DNA of 64,000 nt from Morganella psychrotolerans. GTDB taxonomy: Bacteria > Pseudomonadota > Gammaproteobacteria > Enterobacterales > Enterobacteriaceae. Both the position numbers and the translations under genes were made by a program. Below, in pieces: positions 45,879-53,560 of the stretch. The notes under the pieces are model-generated. The model ran no database searches. It worked only from the letters and a program-made list of their open reading frames with translations, and was not told the origin of the DNA. The DNA lies in the NCBI RefSeq assembly GCF_001676055.1, contig NZ_LZEX01000002.1:1-64000 (forward strand), read 5' to 3'. The stretch's first letter is position 1. The number at the start of each line of letters is the position of its first letter.

Positions 45879-47051
45879 ATGTACAATTTTGACGAAATCA
45901 TTGAGCGGAAAAGTGACCGCTGCCGGAAATGGGATCATCAGTATGTCTGTTCGCGCTTCGGTGATGTCCCGCAGGACTTCATTCCGTTGTGGATTGCAGA
46001 TATGGATTTCAAATCGCCTCCCGCTGTGATTGAGCGTTTTTCTCAGATAGCACAGCACGGGACATTCGGCTACACCTGGTGCTTTGATGAATTCTATGAG
46101 GCCGTTGTCCGTTTTCAGGCACAACGCCATCAGGTACAGATTGACGCGGAGTGGATAACACTAAGCTACGGCACTGTCTCTACCCTGCACTATCTGGTGC
46201 AGGCATTTTGTCAGCCGGGTGACTGTGTGATGATGAATACGCCGGTTTATGATCCCTTCGCCCATGCTGTCACCCGGCAAAATGTCACGGTACTGACCAA
46301 TCCGCTGGTTGTGCGTGATAACCGCTACCATCTTGATTTTGATAATATCGAAAAACAGATGCGGGAGCATCAGCCCAAAGTTTGGCTGTTTTGTTCTCCG
46401 CATAACCCGTCAGGGCGGATCTGGACGGGTGCAGAGATAAAACAGGCCTCTGATTTGTGTCAGCAATATGGCGTTCTGCTGGTGATTGATGAAGTGCATG
46501 CCGAGCATGTTTTATACGGAACGTTTACCAGTTGTCTTCAGCCGGGCTGTGCTGCACCGGAAAACCTGATTTTACTGACCTCACCGAATAAAGCCTTTAA
46601 TCTCGGCGGATTGAAAACCTCATACAGTATTATTCCGGATCCTGTACTTCGCGCGCAATTTCGCCGTCAACTGGAAAAAAACTCCATCACATCGCCTAAC
46701 CTGTTTGGTGTATGGGGGATTATTGACGCTTACAACAAAGGCACCGCATGGCTGGATGCACTGAATATCTATCTGAAAGGAAATGCGGATTATCTGACAC
46801 AGGCTGTTTCGGATTATTTCCCTGACTGGCGCATGATGCAGCCGGAATCCTCTTATCTTGCCTGGATTGATATCAGTACAACAGGGCGGACAGCGACAGA
46901 GCTGACACACTATTACGCACAGAAAACAGGTGTGGTAGTGGAGGACGGCAGTCATTATGTTGCTGACGGAGAAAACTATCTGCGGATCAATTTCGGGACA
47001 CCACGGCGTTTACTGACGGATGCGTTTGAACGCCTGCGCCGGACAACATAA
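45879..47051 (+). CDS. malY: PLP-dependent C-S lyase (MalY/PatB type)
   Basis: A 390-residue fold-type I PLP enzyme. The PLP lysine is in SPNKAFNLGGL (about 238) with Asp and Tyr contacts in VIDEVHAEH and HNPSGRIW. MalY has cystathionine beta-lyase activity and, in E. coli, also binds and inhibits the maltose activator MalT. ATG 45879 follows AGGAAG at five bases. It pairs with malX as in E. coli. It is followed by a hairpin that faces mainly the other strand, the end of the RNA gene described at 47055. Confidence 0.88.
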   Translation: MYNFDEIIERKSDRCRKWDHQYVCSRFGDVPQDFIPLWIADMDFKSPPAVIERFSQIAQHGTFGYTWCFDEFYEAVVRFQAQRHQVQIDAEWITLSYGTVSTLHYLVQAFCQPGDCVMMNTPVYDPFAHAVTRQNVTVLTNPLVVRDNRYHLDFDNIEKQMREHQPKVWLFCSPHNPSGRIWTGAEIKQASDLCQQYGVLLVIDEVHAEHVLYGTFTSCLQPGCAAPENLILLTSPNKAFNLGGLKTSYSIIPDPVLRAQFRRQLEKNSITSPNLFGVWGIIDAYNKGTAWLDALNIYLKGNADYLTQAVSDYFPDWRMMQPESSYLAWIDISTTGRTATELTHYYAQKTGVVVEDGSHYVADGENYLRINFGTPRRLLTDAFERLRRTT

Positions 47052-47054
47052 ACT

Positions 47055-47490
47055 AAAAAAAATTGGCGACCATGCTGTATTCCATCAACAGGGTCGCCAT
47101 AATTACCGATGTTTTACCTTGATTCTAACAACACTTAACTGCTCTGGTTTGTCATGCTCTGCTTTACTGAAAAGCCATTTTCATTGAAGCATCCGGGGCA
47201 TGACACCCATCTGCTTTTACGTCCATGTAACGGTAAATCCATTTAACCGCCCCCGTCCCGGGGTAATTCCTTTTATCGCCTGCGGTATAAACCGCAAGCT
47301 TCCTGACAAAACGTCCGTGTGGTAAATCCTTTTACATCGGACTTCCGTGTCCGGCAACATCCGTTTACGTCCCTGAGGGATAAATCCATTATCCCGATAA
47401 ACCATTAAAAAATAATTCCTTTATTTTTTAATGTTCAGGTTCGTTGACCAGGTTATATTCGCATCCTTACTGACATATTGACTTATAACA
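47055..47490 (-). ncRNA. CsrB/CsrC-like CsrA-titrating RNA (candidate)
   Basis: Minus-strand unit of about 435 nt with a promoter (47496-47524) and an intrinsic terminator (47060-47097). Between 47081 and 47466 it carries about 16 GGA triplets. Many sit in hairpin loops. Loop AGGAA on a perfect 13-base stem (47403-47433). Loop TGGAT on a 7-base stem (47377-47395). Loop TGGA on CGGT/ACCG-AAA stem (about 47230-47249). ACGGAA on CGGAC/GTCCG (about 47338-47353). ATGGAC on TTAC/GTAA (about 47217-47230). GATGGAA sits in the inner loop of the terminator. AGGAT/AGGAA/TGGAT on varied stems is the hallmark of RNAs that sequester CsrA. There is no coding potential. In E. coli csrB and csrC sit elsewhere, so location gives no support. 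Confidence 0.72.
47060..47097 (-). terminator. Terminator of the CsrB-like RNA
   Basis: Minus-strand stem GGCGACC/GGTCGCC with an inner CTGT/ACAG stem, followed by AA and T8. On the plus strand there is no T-run, so it belongs to the minus-strand transcript more than to malY. Confidence 0.85.
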
Positions 47491-47495
47491 ATCCG

Positions 47496-47524
47496 GTTAT
47501 AAGAAACATCTGTAATAACAGCAA
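47496..47524 (-). promoter_or_regulatory. Sigma-70 promoter of the CsrB-like RNA
   Basis: On the minus strand, TTGCTG (47524-47519) and TATAAC (47501-47496) with a 17-base spacer. A start near 47489 would follow. Confidence 0.65.
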
Positions 47525-47560
47525 TTTAAAAAATATTTCAGAGAGATAACTAAATTTACT

Positions 47561-47590
47561 TTATAATTCACATCCGATGTGAAGTTATAA
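47561..47590. promoter_or_regulatory. Palindrome upstream of the CsrB-like RNA promoter
   Basis: Near-perfect palindrome with arms TTATAATTCACATC and GATGTGAAGTTATAA (one extra base in the right arm). Its centre is about 85 bases upstream of the expected start, the usual place for an activator. The protein is unknown. Confidence 0.5.
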
Positions 47591-48687
47591 AAACAGCAAC
47601 TTAATCTTTAATTCAATTGAGCGTAATAACGTGAACAAAATATTAATTTACAGACAAATAAAACAAATACCAATAAGAATAGACTCAATTTACAACCACG
47701 CCGATTTACTTAAATACTCAGACTTACTACGGCGCGCTATTACGGGATAAAGACTAACACCTGAGGATATATCGTCAATAAGAAATGGATTAGCTTTTAT
47801 ATCAATCACGCCATTATCTTGCCAAATAACATTCAATTAATTTTTCTTCTTTTTTATCATTCAAAATAAAAACACATTCGATTGTGAAAATGAAAATGAT
47901 AAAACTACCATGCACTATAAGCCAGTTAATTACTCTGCGTGATATCACGAAATGTTCTCCATTCTGTTGCTTATAGTGGAATTGATTTTCCCCAGACTTC
48001 CTGGTTTTTAGGACAATACTCAGATAATGACTCATCCCATGTTTTAGCAAAATAACCATAATCAATTGATTTGAATGCATTACCATGCCATTCACTAAAA
48101 TAAATCACGTTAAAACAAACAAAAATCAATCTATTTTCACACAAATAATTAACATTTAATCATTAACCGAAATAACTATTCCGAGTAAAACCACGTAATC
48201 GTAATTTGCTTAAAATGAAAACATCAAGGTTAATAGTATTTGTATAATTAAATTGATTATTAACAAGGCAACTCCTAATATAATTTAATTACTTTATAAT
48301 AAGAGTGTCTTATTTAAATACAGGTTAATTAACCGGAGGGTAATAACATCAATAGCCCGACCGCGTGAAATTACTCGCCGAAAAGTTAACGTCTAAATTG
48401 TCCGATATTATCATTATTGTTTCATTATCAAAATGAGAGGCTATCATTCTTATACAATACACAGAGCTGCTCACGTCCTTTCGGCCTCCGTCATATCATC
48501 ATCAGCGGAATGAGCCCACAATTATCTGGTGATATATTTCACAAATTACCGCTGATTTAAGAGTTCTCTCACACTTTCATTTATTCCCCGCGCCGGTGGT
48601 TCATATATTGCTTTATTCCTTATGACCGATGACCCGCTGAGGCCGACGTATGACCTCTCATTCCATTTATTATAAAAGGAGAGAAGG
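47591..48687. other. AT-rich region between the CsrB-like RNA and the xanthine-type permease
   Basis: About 1.1 kb without an intact gene. On the minus strand, between about 48130 and 47690, several short frames read like fragments of one decayed protein (see the separate pseudogene entry). The plus-strand promoter and leader of the permease must lie near the right end; a good AAAGGAGAG ribosome binding site precedes 48688. Nothing else is supported. Confidence 0.5.
47690..48130 (-). pseudogene. Possible decayed coding sequence
   Basis: Minus-strand reading gives a protein-like run of about 60 residues (with SEWHGNAFKSIDYGYFAKTW) from about 48130 to 47970. An in-frame stop, then ATEWRTFRDITQ, and after further shifts WQDNGVIDIKANPFLIDD near 47810-47690 follow. 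Composition looks coding in patches, but no start codon, no uninterrupted frame and no recognised family. It could be chance. Confidence 0.2.
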
Positions 48688-50170
48688 ATGTCAGATCTCA
48701 ATCATCCAACCTCTGATCTTATCTATCAGCTGGACGACAAACCCCCGTTTCTTCAGGCCCTTCTTGGTGCAATCACCCATTTATTAGCCTTATTTGTTCC
48801 GATGGTCATGCCTGCACTTATCGTTGGTAAAGCATTAGATCTGTCTGCCGATACCACGGCATACCTGGTATCGATGGTTATGATAGCCTCCGGTATCGGT
48901 ACCTGGATTCAGGTTCACCGCTACGGCCCGATGGGATCCGGTCTTTTATCTATTCAGTCTGTTAATTTTTCATTCGTGACCGCTATGATTGCTATTGGTA
49001 CGACCATGCGCAGTGATGGTTTACATGAGGAGCTCATTTTATCCTCTCTGCTGGGCGTTTCTTTTGCCGGGGCTTTTCTGGTTGTCGGCTCCTCATTTGT
49101 ACTGCCTTATCTGCGCCGGATAATCACTCCGACAGTCAGCGGCGTGGTCGTACTAATGATAGGTCTGAGCCTGATTAAAGTCGGTATTATTGATTTCGGC
49201 GGCGGATTTTCCGCCAAATCGGCCGGAACCTATGGTAATTATGAAAATATCGGCGTGGGATTGCTGGTGCTTCTGGTGGTGATAGGCTTTAACTGCTGTA
49301 AAAGTCCGTTGCTGCGGATGGGCGGTATCGCAATAGCGCTGGTCGCCGGATATATCGCCTCCCTGTTCCTGGGATTGGTTGATTTCAGTACTTATCAGAA
49401 TACCCACTTTATTACCGTACCGATGCCGTTCAAATTCGGGTTTTCCTTCGATTTCACCCATTTTCTGGTGATCGCTATCATTTATATCCTCAGTGTGCTG
49501 GAAGCGGTCGGTAACCTGACAGCCACGGCAATGGTATCAAATCAGCCGATCAAAGGAGAGGTGTATCAGAACCGGCTGAAAGGCGGTGTGATGGCGGACG
49601 GCGCTGTTTCTGTTATCGCTTCCGCACTGGGTTCTCTGCCGCTGACAACCTTTGCACAAAATAATGGTGTGATCCAGATGACCGGTGTGGCATCCAGTTA
49701 TATCGGTCGTTTTATTGCCGTAATCCTGGTTTTCCTCGGGCTGTTCCCGACTATCGGCTGGTTCTTTACCACCATACCCGCGCCGGTGCTGGGGGGGGGC
49801 GATGACACTGATGTTCTCAATGATTGCCATTGCCGGTCTGCGCATTATTATCTCCAACGGGCTGCGTCGCCGTGAAACACTGATAGTGGCAACCTCTCTC
49901 GGTCTGGGCCTGGGCGTGTCTTACGATCCGCAAATTTTCAGTATTCTGCCGCCGTCATTATATATCCTTGCAGAAAACCCGATTTGCGTCGGTGGTCTGA
50001 CTGCCATTGTTCTTAACCTGCTTATCCCGATGGGGCAGCGGCGCAATGCAGCCAATGAAGAAGAGCCCGATATGCTGGCCGATGAGCTTGAAACCATGCT
50101 GGATGTCCCGGATTCAGAGCGCGACCTGCCGGATATGGCGATGCCTGCAAAAAGAAAACGGGTAGTCTGA
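48688..50170 (+). pseudogene. XanP-like xanthine/uric acid permease, frameshifted in a G9 tract
   Basis: A nucleobase-ascorbate-type (NCS2) permease very close to XanP across the first 370 residues (PMGSGLLSIQ, ITPTVSGVVVLMIGLSL, QNNGVIQMTGVASSYIGR). The plus-strand G9 at 49791-49799 shifts the frame and ends it at 49875. One G fewer continues LGGAMTLMF into the remaining 120 residues (49802-50170), giving a normal protein of about 494 residues. Function if intact: proton-coupled xanthine uptake at the inner membrane. It is convergent with the AegA/UacF-like gene. The G-run may switch expression on and off, or be a consensus error. Confidence 0.88.
49791..49799. other. G9 homopolymer causing the frameshift
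   Basis: Nine G within a conserved Val-Leu-Gly-Gly segment of the permease. Eight G restore the XanP-like reading frame. Confidence 0.85.
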
Positions 50171-50198
50171 CGCGATACTTTCTTTCATGCCGCCCCAT

Positions 50199-50227
50199 AA
50201 AAAAACCGCGAATTATCGCGGTTTTTT
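50199..50227. terminator. Bidirectional terminator between convergent genes
   Basis: AACCGCGA, loop ATTA, TCGCGGTT with A7 before and T6 after. It can end both the permease and the AegA/UacF-like transcripts. Confidence 0.9.
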
Positions 50228-50248
50228 GTGTTTAATCATATAGTTAAA

Positions 50249-52219
50249 TCAGGCATTACTTGCCATAGTCTGCGGGGCATCTGCCTGCGCATCAAACATC
50301 TGCAACATTTCACGGGCAGCATGACGACCCGCCGCCATTGCTGTCACCACAAGGTCGGCACCATGTACCGCATCACCTGATGCAAACACTTTGGCATTAG
50401 TGGTCTGATTATTTGTGCGTCCGTTTCCGCCGGTCTTAATCTGTCCCCATTTATCCAGCTGAATATTATAACCACTCAGCCACGGCATTTCGTGGGACTG
50501 GAAACCAAAGGCCATAATCAGCACATCTGCATCCAGAACAAATTCTGACCCTTCAACCGGCTGCGGACGCCTGCGCCCGTCAGCACCCGGCTCACCAAGC
50601 TGAGTGCGGATAAGCCCGATACCGGTGACCGCGCCCTGCTCATCACGCGAAATAAACTGCGGCTGGACGTTAAACAGGAACTCCACACCTTCCTCGCGGG
50701 CATTAACCACTTCTTTTTTCGAGCCGGGCATGCTGGCTTCATCGCGACGATAGGCACAGATAACACTTTCTGCCTCACGGCGCACAGCCGTGCGCACACA
50801 ATCCATTGCGGTATCACCGCCCCCCAGAACAACCACTTTTTTACCTTTGACATCAACCCACGGATACTCATCAGCCACAGGTAAATCCATCACATCGCGG
50901 GTGCTGGCAATCAGAAACGGCAGTGCCTGAACCACGCCCGGGGAATCTTCATGTTCCAGCCCGGCTTTCATCATACCGTAAGTCCCGACTCCCAGCAGAA
51001 CCGCATCATAGTCATTCATTATGCGGCTGAACGGGATATCTTTGCCGATTTCACAGTTAAGATGAAAGGTTATTCCCATATCGGTAAAAATCTGCCGGCG
51101 CTGTGTAAGCAGTTGTTTATCCAGTTTAAATGGCGGGATCCCGAAGGTCAGCAGTCCGCCGATTTCCGGATGGCGCTCAAATACATCTACTTTCACGCCC
51201 GAACGCGTCAGAATATCCGCACATCCCAGCCCCGCCGGACCTGCACCGATAACCGCCACCCGTTCAGTACGCGGCGTGATGTCTTCCGCCACTTTCGGCC
51301 GCCAGCCCATCATAAAGGCAGTGTCCGTAATGTAACGTTCGATGTTCCCGACGGTTACCGCTCCGCCATGATTGCGCAGCGTGCAACGACTTTCACATAG
51401 CCGGTCCTGCGGACAGACCCGCCCGCAAATCTCCGGCAGTGAACTGGTTGAATTACTCAGCTCTGCCGCTTCAATAATTTTGCCTTCGCGGACTAAGCGG
51501 ATAAGATCCGGGATGGAATTGTGCAGCGGGCAGGATAAATTACACATCGCTTTCTGTGAGCAATAAAGGCAGCGCTCACTTTCATAACCGGCACAATGTT
51601 CATCCAGGCCACGGTAAATCTCCCCGAAATGCACTTTACGCAGGGCGGCGCTCTGTTTTTGTGTTCCTTCGCGCGGCGGCCGTTTGAGGATCTCAAAACG
51701 GATCTCCGATTGGCGGGCTTTGTTATATGCCCCTGTCGCTGCCCGCATCAGGCGGTCATTGCGCAGGATAACAAGTTTGTGTTCATCCAGAATGCTCAGT
51801 GCGTTAGTCGGGCAGTTTGCCACACAAGCCGGTGAGCCGCCGGTGGTTTCACACAAATCACATTTTTGTGCCAGTTCATGCTGATAATCAAACGTCATCA
51901 CCATTTCCATGGCACCAAACGGACAGGCCAGCACACAGCTTTTACAGCCGATACATTTTTCCTGATCGAGCTTCACTACATTGTCAGTCAGGCGGATTGC
52001 GTCAACCGGGCAGATTTTTGCACACGGCGCGTCTTCACACTGACGACAGGTCACAGCCAGACTGTCATTATCTCTGAAAATAACCCGGATACGGGGTGAA
52101 TAATCACGGCTGTCATGTGGCCAGTGGTGGTCATTATGCGCGACAACACAGGCAATTTCACAGGCATGACACCCGATACATTTCTGACTGTCCGCAACTA
52201 TACATTTATTCATGTTCAC
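50249..52219 (-). CDS. AegA/UacF-type Fe-S flavoprotein oxidoreductase
   Basis: A 656-residue fusion. The N-terminal ferredoxin-like part has several CxxCxxCxxxC clusters (CIGCHACEIAC near 16-26; CRQCEDAPCAKICP; CIGCKSCVLACPFG). Then comes a GltD-like part with a Cys-rich linker (CLYCSQKAMCNLSCP), FAD motif AVIGAGPAGLGCA (about 323-335), NAD(P) motif VVVLGGGDTAMDC and the final ASGDAVHGADLV. AegA and UacF (YgfT) are required for anaerobic uric acid use with formate dehydrogenase H in E. coli. Here it lies between two purine permease genes, supporting that role. I cannot say which of the two paralogues it is. Confidence 0.88.
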   Translation of the reverse strand: MNMNKCIVADSQKCIGCHACEIACVVAHNDHHWPHDSRDYSPRIRVIFRDNDSLAVTCRQCEDAPCAKICPVDAIRLTDNVVKLDQEKCIGCKSCVLACPFGAMEMVMTFDYQHELAQKCDLCETTGGSPACVANCPTNALSILDEHKLVILRNDRLMRAATGAYNKARQSEIRFEILKRPPREGTQKQSAALRKVHFGEIYRGLDEHCAGYESERCLYCSQKAMCNLSCPLHNSIPDLIRLVREGKIIEAAELSNSTSSLPEICGRVCPQDRLCESRCTLRNHGGAVTVGNIERYITDTAFMMGWRPKVAEDITPRTERVAVIGAGPAGLGCADILTRSGVKVDVFERHPEIGGLLTFGIPPFKLDKQLLTQRRQIFTDMGITFHLNCEIGKDIPFSRIMNDYDAVLLGVGTYGMMKAGLEHEDSPGVVQALPFLIASTRDVMDLPVADEYPWVDVKGKKVVVLGGGDTAMDCVRTAVRREAESVICAYRRDEASMPGSKKEVVNAREEGVEFLFNVQPQFISRDEQGAVTGIGLIRTQLGEPGADGRRRPQPVEGSEFVLDADVLIMAFGFQSHEMPWLSGYNIQLDKWGQIKTGGNGRTNNQTTNAKVFASGDAVHGADLVVTAMAAGRHAAREMLQMFDAQADAPQTMASNA

Positions 52220-52476
52220 CTATCGCTTTCCGGTTTATCAGTAATGATAACCATGCAATAACCGGGCTCATTTCCACATTTATACGTATTTTCTGGTCAT
52301 TTTGTGGAACAGCTCAAATTCTGCCAGTGCCGGGAGGAAATAACACCCCGGCAACAGGGTTATCAGGTTTTTTTACTTTAACGGGGAGCGGGGTTTTGTT
52401 TTTTGACCTGAACCGGTCAAAGACTGAATAAAATAAATTGAATCGAATCAGCTGGTAACAGGATCCTTCTAAACAA

Positions 52477-52500
52477 GATACCCCGGAGTCCCGGGGTATC
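52477..52500 (-). terminator. Terminator of the rpmJ2-zinT operon
   Basis: Perfect stem GATACCCCGG/CCGGGGTATC with a 4-base loop. On the minus strand a short T-rich stretch (TTGTTT) follows. Confidence 0.65.
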
Positions 52501-52530
52501 GACTGATTTTATTGCTGTGCTGATAAATGA

Positions 52531-53175
52531 TTAATGGTGCAACATATCGTGTACGATATCTTTTCCGTTCATCGTATACGGATAATAGGTCGGCCAGTTA
52601 TCCAACTGAGTCAGCAGCGCGTCCTGAGACTCATTTCCCATATAAAGATGGAAATGCTCTGCTTTTTCCGGTGCGATAATATGATCACTGAACTGAATAA
52701 ATTTTGGTGCATGACTGTTTTTATCTTTACATTCAAACAGGTAACGCACACCTTTCTTTCCTGATGTGTAATTCAGAACCCGGTAACCGGCGTAGTGATA
52801 TTCACACTGATCCACTTTGTCACCGCGATGGAACTCGATGATATTATTTTCAATACCAATCATATCCACATCTGTTTTATATCCTTTGGCATAATAAGCA
52901 CGGTATTCTTCTGCCGTTTTATCTTTATTTTTCGCAGCTTTAGCCTGCATTACCGGCTCAAGTTCGCCGCCGGCAAGATAAGGTGCCACGGATTGCCAGA
53001 CACCGTCCCAGTCACTCAGATTGCGGTTCTGAACATCTTTATCATTAAATATCCCTTCTGCCGCCTTACGCTGAGCCGGTGTCTGTTGTTTATCATGATG
53101 ATGACCATGAGCCATCGCTGTACCACTGAGCAACCCGGCGGTCAGCAATGCAGAAATAATCGTTTTTGTGATCAT
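52531..53175 (-). CDS. zinT: Periplasmic zinc-binding protein ZinT
   Basis: A 214-residue protein with a Sec signal peptide (cleavage near TAMA-HG), a His-rich N-terminus (HGHHHDK, residues about 23-29) and the ZinT domain (DWDGVWQSVAPYL near 54, then EFHRGDKVDQCEYHYAGYR and the C-terminal HDMLHH). It binds zinc in the periplasm and can hand it to the ZnuABC importer under zinc shortage. ATG 53175 lies two bases beyond the rpmJ2 stop, so both are one transcript, downstream of a Zur-like box. Confidence 0.95.
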   Translation of the reverse strand: MITKTIISALLTAGLLSGTAMAHGHHHDKQQTPAQRKAAEGIFNDKDVQNRNLSDWDGVWQSVAPYLAGGELEPVMQAKAAKNKDKTAEEYRAYYAKGYKTDVDMIGIENNIIEFHRGDKVDQCEYHYAGYRVLNYTSGKKGVRYLFECKDKNSHAPKFIQFSDHIIAPEKAEHFHLYMGNESQDALLTQLDNWPTYYPYTMNGKDIVHDMLHH

Positions 53176-53177
53176 AC

Positions 53178-53303
53178 TTACCCCTGTACTGCTTTGAAGC
53201 GCGGATTGGATTTGCAAATAACATAGATGCGACCACGGCGGCGGACTATTTTACAATCGGGGTGGCGCTGTTTGGCTGACTTCAGTGAGCTGAGTACCTG
53301 CAT
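53178..53303 (-). CDS. rpmJ2: Zinc-independent ribosomal protein L36 paralogue
   Basis: A 41-residue L36 of the C-minus type: [20 protein letters not shown], then [19 protein letters not shown]. It lacks the zinc-ribbon cysteine set and replaces the zinc-containing L36 when zinc is scarce, freeing zinc from ribosomes. It corresponds to YkgO of E. coli but ends at Gln-Gly without the usual basic RKKKR tail. The neighbouring zinT and the Zur box confirm the zinc-starvation role. Too short for ordinary gene finding. The GAGG ribosome binding site lies about 9 bases upstream. Confidence 0.93.
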   Translation of the reverse strand: MQVLSSLKSAKQRHPDCKIVRRRGRIYVICKSNPRFKAVQG

Positions 53304-53334
53304 TATTTTTTCCTCTTTCCCATAAAACCAATTA

Positions 53335-53358
53335 GATATGTTATAACATAACAATATC
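53335..53358 (-). promoter_or_regulatory. Zur box upstream of rpmJ2-zinT
   Basis: An imperfect palindrome with arms GATATGTTAT and ATAACAATATC around TGTTATAACA, matching the enterobacterial Zur consensus (GAAATGTTATANTATAAC type). It lies 32-55 bases upstream of the rpmJ2 start, over the promoter. Confidence 0.8.
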
Positions 53359-53471
53359 GTTTTTTGAGTCTGATCACCACTGGTTTTTAACTTTGTTTTT
53401 TATACGGAAAAAAATATGGAAAAGAAGAAGAGGATAGAAATGCAGGTAATTGATTGAATATAGATATATAC

Positions 53472-53545
53472 CCAACGTCATTCAGGATGCAGGAAGGCGG
53501 CAAGGGAGGACAGGCGGGTCACATACATCAGTATGTGACCCGGCC
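53472..53545. repeat. Short form of the dispersed palindromic element (copy 5)
   Basis: Contains a perfect 11-base stem GGGTCACATAC-ATCA-GTATGTGACCC (53516-53541) preceded by GGCGGCAAGGGAGG, a shortened left arm of the elements at 20897 and 28541. It ends close to the gss stop codon and may act as its transcription end. Confidence 0.7.
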
Positions 53546-53560
53546 GGGTGCTGTCAGCTA

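Noticed and set aside
47814-48095. 93-residue minus-strand protein
   Set aside because: Long enough by length, but low-complexity and hydrophobic in the second half; other frames in the same stretch look more protein-like, so at best it is part of a decayed gene.
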